A DNA stretch of 64,000 nt, taken from NCBI RefSeq assembly GCF_000178155.2, contig NZ_ADKM02000085.1:62001-126000 (forward strand), given 5' to 3'. The stretch is from Hominimerdicola alba 8. Lineage in GTDB: Bacteria > Bacillota > Clostridia > Oscillospirales > Ruminococcaceae. Position 1 is the stretch's first letter. The number at the start of each line of letters is the position of its first letter. Both the position numbers and the translations under genes were made by a program. Of this stretch, positions 26,856 to 35,198 are shown piece after piece. The notes under the pieces are model-generated. The model did no database searches. It was not told the DNA's origin and worked only from the letters and a program-made list of their open reading frames with translations.

Positions 26856-27533
26856 ATGAGATTATTGCTGGCAGAAGACGAAAAGGAACTTTCAAACGCA
26901 TTGGTCGCTGTTTTCAAACATAACAACTATTCTGTTGATGCCGTGTATGATGGGCTTGACGCTTATGATTACATCATCGGCGCTGAGTATGACGGAATAA
27001 TACTGGACATAATGATGCCAGGTATGGACGGCATAACTGTTCTTAAGCGGATACGTGACAAGGGTATACAGACCCCTGTATTACTGCTGACTGCAAAGTC
27101 GCAGGTGGAGGACAGGATAACAGGTCTTGACAGCGGCGCTGATGATTATCTGACCAAGCCTTTTGCTATGGGCGAATTGCTGGCTCGTATCAGGGCTATG
27201 ACAAGACGCAAGACTGAATTTGCACCGAACTCTCTTAAAGTCGGGAATGTCACCCTTGACAGGGAGAGGTTCGTCATATCGACTCCTGAGGGCGGTGAAC
27301 AGAAACTGGGCAACAAGGAATTCCAGGTGCTGGAGATGCTTATGCTCAACCGAAATGTGCTGATATCTACCGAACGCCTTATGGAGAAGATATGGGGCTT
27401 TGATGCTGAGGCTGAAATAAGCGTGGTGTGGGTGTATATATCCTATATACGCAAAAAGCTGACTGCGGTCAAGGCTGATATCGAGATAAAAGCCAGCAGA
27501 GGTGTAGGCTACACGCTGGAGGTCAGGGAATGA
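26856..27533 (+). CDS. OmpR/PhoB-family response regulator
   Basis: A 225-residue regulator with an N-terminal receiver domain: acidic pair in AEDEKE, phospho-acceptor Asp51 in LDIMMPGMDG, and Lys in the TKPF loop. The C-terminal winged-helix DNA-binding domain ends GVGYTLEVRE. ATG 26856 follows AAGGAGTGG. It overlaps the kinase gene by 4 bases (ATGA), indicating a cognate pair. The nearest downstream unit is the VTC/DUF4956 group, a plausible but unproven target. Confidence 0.95.
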   Translation: MRLLLAEDEKELSNALVAVFKHNNYSVDAVYDGLDAYDYIIGAEYDGIILDIMMPGMDGITVLKRIRDKGIQTPVLLLTAKSQVEDRITGLDSGADDYLTKPFAMGELLARIRAMTRRKTEFAPNSLKVGNVTLDRERFVISTPEGGEQKLGNKEFQVLEMLMLNRNVLISTERLMEKIWGFDAEAEISVVWVYISYIRKKLTAVKADIEIKASRGVGYTLEVRE

Positions 27534-28867
27534 TAAAGCGGCTTCAGCGAAGGTTTATACTGATAGCCGCGCTGAGTGTGCTGATAGTTGAACTGGTAGT
27601 CGTAGGGTCTATAAATGCCATAAATATAAGGCAGATAAACAAGCGTGAAACGCAGATAATGCAGATACTCTGCGAAAATGACGGCGATTTTCCTGATTTT
27701 ATGCGCAGAGAACAGAAAAGCATCAAGCCTGATAACCGATACGGTGATGTGAATAATTCTGCTGGTCAGAATGCACCGCCGCCATCGCCGAATCAGGATA
27801 TGAAGCGTAACGACAGCTTTGGTTTAAAACTCAACGAAGAAACACGCTACCAGACCAGATATTTCTATGTGCGGTATGACCGTGACCTGAAGCCTGTAAG
27901 GGTCAACACCGGTCATATAGCGGCTGTATCCAGTTATGAAGCGCTTGAATATGCAGAACGGGTAAATGCCGAGAAAAAGACTTCGGGCTTTGCAGACAAT
28001 TACAGATATGCAGTCAAGGATACCGCTGACGGCGGTGTATTGTACATATTCCTTGATTGCCGTGACGGTATACAGACCAAGCAGAACTTCATACTGGTAT
28101 CTGCGGCGATATCGCTGGGCGGCTGGATGCTGATATGTGTGCTGATAATGGTATTATCGAAAATGGCTGTCAAGCCGTTCATCGATAACTATGAGAAACA
28201 GCGCATGTTTATAACAGATGCGGGACATGAGATAAAAACTCCGCTGGCGATCATATCGGCTAACACAGAAGTCATTGAGATGATAAGCGAACCCAGTGAG
28301 TGGACTGAGAGCATCAAAAACCAGATAGAACGGCTGAACGGACTCATTGCCAACCTCCTTAAGCTGGCACGCATGGACGAAGATGCGGTCAAGCTGACTT
28401 TTGAGGAGTTCAGCCTTACTGACGCTTTCATCGATATCGCAGAGCCTTTCAAGACTCTTGCGGCGAACAAGGGTCTGAGCCTTGAGATAGAGGCGCAGGA
28501 GGGTATCCGTGTAAACGGTGATGAAGGTGCACTGAGACAACTGGTTTCGATACTCACTGAGAATGCCGTTAAATACTGCGACAAGGACGGTTCGATAAAG
28601 GCTGTGCTTACAAAGTCGGGGAGTGGACGGCATGCAGTGATATCGGTAGAGAACGACTGCAAAGAACCGCCATCACACCCTGAACGCCTGTTTGACCGAT
28701 TTTACAGAGCAGACAGTTCACGCAAGAGAGATGACGGCGAGAAAAAGACAGGTTACGGCATCGGGCTTTCGGTAGCGAAAGCTACTGTTGATGCACATAA
28801 GGGCAAGATAGATTGCAAAACTGAGAACGGCAGGATCATTTTCAGGGCAAAACTTAAGATGGTATGA
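27530..28867 (+). CDS. Membrane sensor histidine kinase
   Basis: A 445-residue HisKA-type kinase. Helix 1 is about 9-32, the extracellular sensor region about 33-185 with a Pro-rich stretch (APPPSPNQ), and helix 2 about 187-210. The phosphorylated His233 lies in DAGHEIKTPLA. The N box (ENAVKYC), a G1-like region and DRFYRADSSRKR followed by GYGIGLSVAKATVDAH complete the ATPase domain. There is no obvious HAMP domain. The ligand is unknown. It is translationally coupled to the response regulator. Confidence 0.95.
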   Translation: MIKRLQRRFILIAALSVLIVELVVVGSINAINIRQINKRETQIMQILCENDGDFPDFMRREQKSIKPDNRYGDVNNSAGQNAPPPSPNQDMKRNDSFGLKLNEETRYQTRYFYVRYDRDLKPVRVNTGHIAAVSSYEALEYAERVNAEKKTSGFADNYRYAVKDTADGGVLYIFLDCRDGIQTKQNFILVSAAISLGGWMLICVLIMVLSKMAVKPFIDNYEKQRMFITDAGHEIKTPLAIISANTEVIEMISEPSEWTESIKNQIERLNGLIANLLKLARMDEDAVKLTFEEFSLTDAFIDIAEPFKTLAANKGLSLEIEAQEGIRVNGDEGALRQLVSILTENAVKYCDKDGSIKAVLTKSGSGRHAVISVENDCKEPPSHPERLFDRFYRADSSRKRDDGEKKTGYGIGLSVAKATVDAHKGKIDCKTENGRIIFRAKLKMV

Positions 28868-29106
28868 CGGCAGAAAACGGATATCGGCGCGGTGGCTTTA
28901 TAAATGATAAGGCGACTGCGCTGATGTTTGTTTAAACACTAGCTAAAACCAAACTTAAATTAATAACCGAAAGACACTTTCCTGTGTATGAAAAACGTTT
29001 AGAACTACTGTCGCATAAGTAACGACAGTAAGCTAAAAGACTTAAAATTCGGGTTTTTTTACGTCCGAAAATTATATTATGATTTTTTCAAAAGTTTCAC
29101 TCAATG

Positions 29107-29144
29107 TTAAGTTAAGTTTAAGGTCGAGGGCTTATACTTATAAT
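29107..29144 (+). promoter_or_regulatory. Putative activator-dependent promoter of the VTC operon
   Basis: TATAAT at 29139-29144 has only GTTTAA at the -35 position. Instead, TTAAG is repeated at 29107, 29112 and 29118, a tandem direct repeat of the type bound by OmpR-family regulators. The rest of the 28868-29196 gap includes a small hairpin (ACTGTCG and CGACAGT near 29008-29031) and no gene. Confidence 0.45.
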
Positions 29145-29196
29145 CATAGAAGGGAAGCGAACCTGAAAAAAAACCAAAACGAAAGGACTGATATTT

Positions 29197-29961
29197 ATGG
29201 CAGCTATTCAAGAGATCTTCAAGCGTGTCGAGAAGAAATATATCGTCACTGACGAGCAGCAGGAAGAACTGGTAAGGTTCATGGCAGGCAAAGCCGCAGC
29301 AGATAACTACGGACTGACTACCATCTGCAATATCTATTACGACACACCCGATCATCAATTGATAAGAACTTCTATGGAAAAGCCCGTATATAAGGAAAAA
29401 CTCCGTATAAGAAGCTACGGCGTACCTAATAAAGACAGTAAGGTCTTTGTTGAACTTAAAAAGAAGTACAAAGGCGTTGTCTACAAAAGGCGCGTTGATA
29501 TGTCGCTGATAGACAGCTACGAGTTCGTTAATTTCGGCGTGATGCCGGGTAAGAACCCGCAGATCGAAAAGGAGATAGACTATTTCCTGCATTTCTACAA
29601 AGACATTGCGCCTGCGATGTACTTAAGCTATGACAGGATAGCTTATGCAGGTATCGGCAACCCGGATCTTCGCATAACCTTCGACAGCAACATTACTTAC
29701 CGTGAGGAAGAGGTACGACTGGAGAAAGGTGTGTGGGGCGACAAACTGCTCGACCCACACACAAGGATCATGGAGATCAAGATACCCGGTGTTATGCCAC
29801 TTTGGCTGAGTCACCTGTTAGACGATCTTAAGATCTATCCCGCCAGCTTCTCAAAATACGGTGAAGCATATAAGCGGGTTTTCAGCGAAGCCCTCGACCA
29901 GAATGAATATCTTAAACTTGACAACTTAAACAGTAAAGGAAAGGTGAATGACTGTGCTTAA
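29197..29961 (+). CDS. VTC-domain polyphosphate polymerase-like protein
   Basis: A 254-residue stand-alone VTC domain, a triphosphate-tunnel-type fold that in yeast Vtc4 makes polyphosphate from ATP. Basic motifs lining the tunnel are visible: FKRVEKKY near the start, YKEKLRIRSYG, VELKKKYKGVVYKRR and MEIKIPG, plus YDR and YGEAYKRV. It has no SPX domain or membrane helix. It overlaps the DUF4956 gene by 14 bases, a pairing known in many bacteria. Activity on polyphosphate is inferred from the family. GAAAGGACTG precedes ATG 29197. Confidence 0.9.
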   Translation: MAAIQEIFKRVEKKYIVTDEQQEELVRFMAGKAAADNYGLTTICNIYYDTPDHQLIRTSMEKPVYKEKLRIRSYGVPNKDSKVFVELKKKYKGVVYKRRVDMSLIDSYEFVNFGVMPGKNPQIEKEIDYFLHFYKDIAPAMYLSYDRIAYAGIGNPDLRITFDSNITYREEEVRLEKGVWGDKLLDPHTRIMEIKIPGVMPLWLSHLLDDLKIYPASFSKYGEAYKRVFSEALDQNEYLKLDNLNSKGKVNDCA

Positions 29962-30655
29962 CAATTTTCAAACATTTTCTCTCGATCTCACTTCATCTGT
30001 GGGAACATCTACTATCAATAATTCGACGTTTTTTATCTGCTCTGTCGTTTCACTCCTGGTTGGCGCGGCTATAGCATTCAGCTTCTGCTATAAGCAGGGC
30101 AAGAGCAAGAGTTTTGCGACTACACTGGCACTTCTGCCTGTGATAGTACAGGTGATAATCATGCTGGTCAACGGCAATCTCGGAACAGGTGTTGCTGTGG
30201 CAGGTGCGTTCAGCTTAGTACGCTTCCGTTCGATGCCGGGCAATGCAAAGGATATACTTGCGATATTCCTTTCAATGGCAGTAGGTCTGGCAACAGGCAC
30301 GAATCATCTGGTGCTGGCAGCTCTCTTTACAGTGATAGTTATTGCCGGCAATATAGTTTACATGATACTTCCTCTCGGTGAAAGCGCTGAGAATGAGAAG
30401 TCACTGATGATAACCATTCCTGAGAGCCTTGATTACAGCGAAGTATTCGACGATATATTCGATAAGTTCACAACTAAGGCAAAGCTGGAACAGGTCAAGA
30501 CCACTAATATGGGCAGCCTTTTCAAGCTGAGATATGACATCACTCTCAAAAAGGGTGTCAATGAGAAAGCGTTCATTGATGAACTGAGAGTACGCAACGG
30601 CAATCTGGAGATACTCGTGGCAAGAAAATTGCCTGATATGGAAAAGCAGCTCTAA
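29948..30655 (+). CDS. DUF4956 membrane protein
   Basis: A 235-residue protein. Hydrophobic helices at about 25-45, 55-77, 80-95, 98-115 and 118-138 are followed by a soluble C-terminal domain of about 90 residues. The signature AFSLVRFRSMPGNAKDILAIF lies between helices, with GAFSLVRFRSMPG as its core. The family is consistently found beside VTC-domain genes, suggesting a membrane partner or channel for polymer handling. AAAGGAAAGG precedes ATG 29948, inside the end of the VTC gene. Confidence 0.9.
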   Translation: MTVLNNFQTFSLDLTSSVGTSTINNSTFFICSVVSLLVGAAIAFSFCYKQGKSKSFATTLALLPVIVQVIIMLVNGNLGTGVAVAGAFSLVRFRSMPGNAKDILAIFLSMAVGLATGTNHLVLAALFTVIVIAGNIVYMILPLGESAENEKSLMITIPESLDYSEVFDDIFDKFTTKAKLEQVKTTNMGSLFKLRYDITLKKGVNEKAFIDELRVRNGNLEILVARKLPDMEKQL

Positions 30656-30673
30656 TTCATAAATATGTAACTA

Positions 30674-30711
30674 AACACTCACCTGACAGAGTTTTATCGC
30701 AGGTGAGTGTT
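30674..30711 (+). terminator. Stem-loop after DUF4956
   Basis: A 12-bp perfect stem (AACACTCACCTG and CAGGTGAGTGTT) with a 14-base loop. There is no U tract, so it may only partially terminate or may stabilise the upstream mRNA before the lipoprotein gene. Confidence 0.55.
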
Positions 30712-30768
30712 GCTGTATAAAAATATAGGGTAAATGATTTAATAAATTAATGGAACGGAGGGAATTCC

Positions 30769-32838
30769 ATGAAAAAGGATAGTATGAAAAGGTTTGCGGC
30801 TTTCGCAGCAGCGATAGCAGTCATAAGCATGGCAGGCTGCGCTGAAACAGGCAGCAAAGTATCTGACAAGAACAATGCAGAGAGCGCAGCTGTGGTGACT
30901 GCGGCAGAAGCAGGCATCGAAGCAGATGACATCGAGGTGGGATACGAAGAGTCTGATTCGGCGGCTGTGATATTCAGTGATGACGGAGCAGATGTTTCCG
31001 GAACAGGTGTAAGTGCAGATGGTACAACAGTCACCATAACAGAAGATGGCACTTACGTGCTCAGCGGAAGCTGTTCAAACGGCAGGATAATAGTTGAAGC
31101 AGCTGACACCGCCAAGATAAAGCTGGTCCTGAACGAACTAAGTCTGACTTGCGCTGACAATGCACCTGTGCTTGTAAAGTCGGCTGACAAAGTATTCATG
31201 CTGCTGGAGAGCGGTACTGTAAATTCACTGACTGATGGTGCAAGTTATGCCCTTGCTGATGGTGAGAACACTGATGGGGCAGTATTCTCAAAGTCAGATC
31301 TGACTATAAACGGTGACGGCTCGCTGACTGTCAACGCAAATTACAAACACGGTATAGTGTCAAAAGATGACCTTGTCATAACAGGCGGCAATGTGACTGT
31401 CACATCTGCAAGTTCGGCGCTTGTGGGTAAAGACAGTGTCAAGATAAGTGCGGGCGTATTTGACCTGACATCAGGCACTGATGCTGTAAAGTCAACAAAC
31501 AGCGAAGAAGATGGCAAGGGAATAGTCAGCATAACAGGCGGCAGTTTCAAAGTAAACGCTGGCGGAGATGCTTTCTTCGCTAAGACCGACCTGCAATTTT
31601 CAGGCGGCGATTTTGATATAACCACAGGCGGCGGAAGCGAAAATGCTTCTGTGAAAGCTGACGGCAGTCCTAACGGCGACTGGCAGAATGGCTTCGGTAA
31701 AGGCGGCAGACGCGATGAGAACGGCGGTTTTGGCGGCAGACCCGATGACTTCGGCAATTTTGACGGAGATATGGGTACTCCTCCCGATGGCTTTGACGGC
31801 GGAGATATGGGTACACCACCTGATGGTTTCGGCGGCGGTGAGATGGGAACTCCCCCTGATATGGGTGACATGGGCGATATGAAACCCGTGAGCAGTGACG
31901 GTGGTTTTGAGGTATCCTTTCTGTCAGATGAAACTGTCAGCACTGAAAGCACAGGCACATCGGCAAAAGCGCTGAAAGCAGGCGGAAATATCGTCATTGA
32001 GGACGGAACTTTTACAATTGATTCAGCTGATGATGCACTGCACTGTGATGGTGCGGCACACATAAGCGGCGGCAGTTTCACGGCTAGTTCAGGCGATGAT
32101 GGAATACATGTAGGCGGCGATCTTGTCATTGACGGCGGCAAGATAGACATTTCCAAAAGCTATTAGGGCATAGAGGGAATGACTGTCACTATCAGCGGCG
32201 GTGAAATCAGCGTTACTTCACGCGATGACGGTATCAACTGCGCAGGCGGCAGTGACACAGGTTCCGACATGCGTATGGGCAGAGATGCTTTTGCAGCGCA
32301 GGAAGGAGTTTTCCTGAAAATAACAGGTGGTACGCTCAATGTTGATTCGGGCGGTGACGGTCTTGATTCCAACGGTGACCTCATTATTGAGGGCGGACTG
32401 ATCTATGTGAGCGGTCCTGAGAACAGCGGTAACGGTTCGGTAGACCACAACGGTTCTGCAAGCATCACAGGCGGTACCATAATTGCCAGTGGCGCGATAG
32501 GCATGGAGGAGATGTTTGAAGAAGATGGCACTACCCAGTGCGCGGTCTGCTACGATTTCACACAGTCTTTCCCTGCCGACACTGAGTTCACTGTGACCGA
32601 CAGTGACGGAAACGTCCTGCTGACTTTCACTAACCAAAAGACATGGCAGGGTGTTATCTTCTCCTGTCCCGAATTTGTTCAGGGTGAGAGTTACACTGTC
32701 AGTGCAGGTGACGAGAGCGAAACTATCACACTTGACAGCGTGATAACTTCCAACAGCACAGGAGGAATGGGCGGTTTCGGCGGCGGTATGCACGACGGAA
32801 ACGGCGGCATGGGCGGCTGGAGAGATGGCGGATTTTAA
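30769..32838 (+). pseudogene. DUF4353-type carbohydrate-binding-domain lipoprotein, interrupted by in-frame TAG
   Basis: ATG 30769 (GGAGGG site) opens a lipoprotein with lipobox MAGC. The body is repeated beta-helix-like units of the type ITGGNVTVTS, with a low-complexity MGTPPDGF/Gly region near 31760-31890. A TAG at 32164-32166 stops it after 465 residues. The same frame then runs another 224 codons to TAA 32838 with the same repeats. The join reads KSY-stop-GIEG; GAG instead of TAG would give the expected KSYEGIEG. Family members often sit beside VTC and DUF4956 genes. A point nonsense mutation, a base-call error or readthrough are the options. Confidence 0.65.
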
Positions 32839-32852
32839 AGATTTGCAGTAAC

Positions 32853-32882
32853 TTGACAAACAGCTTGCTTGTATGATATAAT
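32853..32882 (+). promoter_or_regulatory. Promoter of the receiver-like gene
   Basis: TTGACA (32853-32858) and TATAAT (32877-32882), 18 bp apart. Confidence 0.8.
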
Positions 32883-32903
32883 TTCCCTGATAGGGGGATC
32901 GAT

Positions 32904-33209
32904 ATGGGACTTAAGCTGTTTGTCGATGATCTGCGTACATTTCCCGAAAAGGGCTTTGAATGCGTGAGAAACTATGATGACTGTCTGCTTTACTACAGCA
33001 TCTTCGGTGATTTTGATTTTGTCAGCCTTGATTTTGATCTTGGTGACGGTCATACAGGTCTGGAGATATTGCAGTGGCTCAAAGCCAACGGAAAAAATCC
33101 TAAGCACATAAATATCCACAGCACGCATATCGAGGGCAGGCGTGAGATGCAAAAATTCGCGCTGGAGAATTTTCCTCAGGCGGCTGTTACGATGAACATG
33201 ACCGAATAA
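32904..33209 (+). CDS. Stand-alone receiver-like protein (cyclic-phosphate processing receiver type)
   Basis: A 101-residue protein resembling the cREC-type receiver family: KLFVDDLRTFPEKGFECVRN at the N-terminus, an Asp-rich strand end (VSLDFDLGDGHTGLEILQW) at the phosphoacceptor position, and HINIHSTH near the third strand. His residues near the active site suggest phosphate-ester chemistry rather than classical phosphotransfer, by family inference. It has its own promoter and terminator and no kinase partner. GGGGGATCG precedes ATG 32904. Confidence 0.75.
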   Translation: MGLKLFVDDLRTFPEKGFECVRNYDDCLLYYSIFGDFDFVSLDFDLGDGHTGLEILQWLKANGKNPKHINIHSTHIEGRREMQKFALENFPQAAVTMNMTE

Positions 33210-33210
33210 C

Positions 33211-33241
33211 AAAAGGCTCGGTACTTGACCGAGCCTTTTTT
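33211..33241. terminator. Bidirectional terminator
   Basis: AAAAGGCTCGGT and ACCGAGCCTTTTTT form a near-perfect stem with a 5-base loop between convergent genes. Confidence 0.9.
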
Positions 33242-33253
33242 ATATCTGTAATA

Positions 33254-34588
33254 CTATGGATTGAGTCTGTTAGGACCTCTGAATATGAACATAGCTTCCT
33301 TGATGTGCAGACCTGTCAGCAGCATTGTAAGTCTGTCAACACCCAGTCCGAAACCGCCGTGAGGAGGACAGCCATACTTGAAGAATTCAAGATAAAACTT
33401 AACATCTTCGTCCAGCCCCTTCTCCTGCGCTTGCTTTTTCAGAATTTCATATCTGTGCTCTCTCTGTGCGCCTGTGGTGATCTCAACACCTCTCCAGATC
33501 AGGTCGTAACCCATAGGTACGCCGTTTTCGTCGCGCATGTGGTAGAATGCTCTCTTTTCAGCATCGTAGTCTGTGATGAACAGGAACTCGTGGTTATAGT
33601 GCTTCTTGACCCACTCATAGCTGAGTTTTTCAGCGTCGGTAGTGAGGTCGCCCTTTTCCTCTTCCGGAACAGTGTAGCCGTACTCTTCTTCCAGAGCCTT
33701 GTACAGGTCAGCCAGCTTTACAACAGGGAAAGGAGTTTCGGGAACGATGACCTCCTGACCGAACAGCTCCTTGATCTGTTCGCCGTACTGCTCCTTAACA
33801 GCAGTCAGACCGACTTTGAGCAGCTGCTCTTCCATAGCCATAACGTCTTTGTAGCTCTCGATATAGCTGAATTCAAGGTCAAAGCCTGTGAACTCGGTGG
33901 TGTGCTTGCTGGTATAGCTCTTCTCGGCTCTGAAAACAGGTCCTACCTCGAAGATGCGCTCAAAGCCGCTCGCCATAGCCATCTGCTTGTAGAACTGAGG
34001 TGACTGTGCCAGATAAGCCTTTCTGTCAAAATACTCTACCTCAAAAACGCTTGAACCGCTCTCGCTTGCCGCGCCTATCAGCTTAGGTGTGTGTATCTCG
34101 ATGAAATTCTGACCAAGCAGGAAATTGCGCATCGCATTTACAAAGCAAGTCTGTACCTTAAACATCAGCTGGTTCTCGTCAGTTCTCAGGTCTATCCAGC
34201 GGTAGTCTATACGCTGGTCGATACTGGAACGCTCAACAGCCTTTTTCTTTTTGGTGGCAGGTATCTCCTTGCGGGTGATGGGCAGGGCATCAGCAATGCT
34301 CTCACAGATGATGTCCTCAGGTATCATTTCCAGACCGCCCAGCTTTACATAATCGTTCTCCATTACCTGACCGATTATGGTAACTACCGAATCGCCTGTC
34401 AGCATATCCAGCTTTTCATTAAGCTCAGGGTGCTTCTCCTTTTCAACAGTTACTTGCAATTTGCCTGTTATGTCCTTTACAACGATGAAAGCCATAGCGC
34501 GGCTGTTGCGGAAATTCTCCACAAAGCCCTGAACCTTGATGGTTTCGCCAAGATTTGCTTTCACGTCCTTTATGTATGTTCTGTTCAT
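33254..34588 (-). CDS. Aspartate--tRNA(Asp/Asn) ligase, archaeal-type non-discriminating
   Basis: A 444-residue class IIb aminoacyl-tRNA synthetase. The N-terminal OB fold (VQGFVENFRNSRAMAFIVVK) binds the anticodon. Motif 2 is FRAEKSYTSKHTTEFTGFDL-like and motif 3 GFGLGVDRLTML. It lacks the bacterial GAD insertion and is short, so it belongs to the archaeal/eukaryotic AspRS group. In Clostridia such enzymes charge tRNA-Asn with Asp for later amidation. That specificity is inference. It has its own promoter at 34638-34666. Confidence 0.92.
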   Translation of the reverse strand: MNRTYIKDVKANLGETIKVQGFVENFRNSRAMAFIVVKDITGKLQVTVEKEKHPELNEKLDMLTGDSVVTIIGQVMENDYVKLGGLEMIPEDIICESIADALPITRKEIPATKKKKAVERSSIDQRIDYRWIDLRTDENQLMFKVQTCFVNAMRNFLLGQNFIEIHTPKLIGAASESGSSVFEVEYFDRKAYLAQSPQFYKQMAMASGFERIFEVGPVFRAEKSYTSKHTTEFTGFDLEFSYIESYKDVMAMEEQLLKVGLTAVKEQYGEQIKELFGQEVIVPETPFPVVKLADLYKALEEEYGYTVPEEEKGDLTTDAEKLSYEWVKKHYNHEFLFITDYDAEKRAFYHMRDENGVPMGYDLIWRGVEITTGAQREHRYEILKKQAQEKGLDEDVKFYLEFFKYGCPPHGGFGLGVDRLTMLLTGLHIKEAMFIFRGPNRLNP

Positions 34589-34637
34589 TTAACTTCCTCC
34601 GTTCGGGAATAGACCCATTATTCTTACATACCCTATT

Positions 34638-34666
34638 ATTATACAGCTTTTTAGGCTGATTGTCAA
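34638..34666 (-). promoter_or_regulatory. sigma-A promoter of the AspRS gene
   Basis: On the - strand, TTGACA (34661-34666) and TATAAT (34638-34643) are 17 bp apart, both consensus. Confidence 0.9.
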
Positions 34667-34747
34667 GGGTAATTTGGAAAGGGCGGCAGGAGTTTTATTA
34701 ACTCTATATTAACAAATCTTAACAGTCATTTTTATACAAAATGTCAA

Positions 34748-34776
34748 TATACTTTGGCGAAAAATTTGTTTATAAT
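34748..34776 (+). promoter_or_regulatory. Possible promoter of the 34804 gene
   Basis: A consensus TATAAT at 34771-34776 has only TATACT at the 17-bp -35 position. Confidence 0.4.
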
Positions 34777-34803
34777 ATAAGTATATGAAATGGGGGATCT
34801 TCA

Positions 34804-35181
34804 ATGGATAAAGCGGCAGAACTTTACAAGACTTTGATAGACGAACTTGTAAAGATATCGGAACACAGTGTAGGGGCTGATAATGTCAGAAAAGGCAGAG
34901 TGCCTGCCGCTGACAGCGAGAAGATAAACAGAGTGCTGGCAAAGCTGTCATCAGCTGACAGGGAAGTGCTGGCGGCTTTTGTCGCAGAGGAATATGTCAG
35001 CGGCATATTTGATGTGCTTGACCTGCTTGAATGGTACACATGCTGCCGCGATATGAAAATATCCGTTGACGGTGAGATACTCCCGACAGGGAAGTTCGAG
35101 GGCATGCAAAACGATTTTATCGGCAGGCGCGGCGGCTGGAAATTTCCCGATGACAGACCAAAAAAACAACTGATAATATGA
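34804..35181 (+). CDS. Conserved-looking protein of unknown function
   Basis: A 125-residue, mainly helical, probably cytoplasmic protein with no signal or membrane segment. A helical first half (LYKTLIDELVKISEHS) is followed by a Trp/Cys-containing segment EWYTCCRDMKISVDGEILP and a basic C-terminal tail. GGGGGATC precedes ATG 34804. It ends 17 bases before the polyphosphate:AMP phosphotransferase start and is probably co-transcribed with it. I do not recognise its function. Confidence 0.75.
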   Translation: MDKAAELYKTLIDELVKISEHSVGADNVRKGRVPAADSEKINRVLAKLSSADREVLAAFVAEEYVSGIFDVLDLLEWYTCCRDMKISVDGEILPTGKFEGMQNDFIGRRGGWKFPDDRPKKQLII

Positions 35182-35198
35182 TAAAGGAGCCAAATAAT

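Noticed and set aside
31760-31890. Tandem MGTPPDGF repeats as a separate mobile or phase-variable element
   Set aside because: They are in frame in a low-complexity region of the lipoprotein and vary in sequence, so slippage-type switching is not supported by this single sequence.
32164-32166. Reassigned TAG (alternative genetic code or pyrrolysine)
   Set aside because: Other well-supported genes here, such as GH44 and the P-type ATPase, end at TAG, so TAG is a normal stop in this genome.
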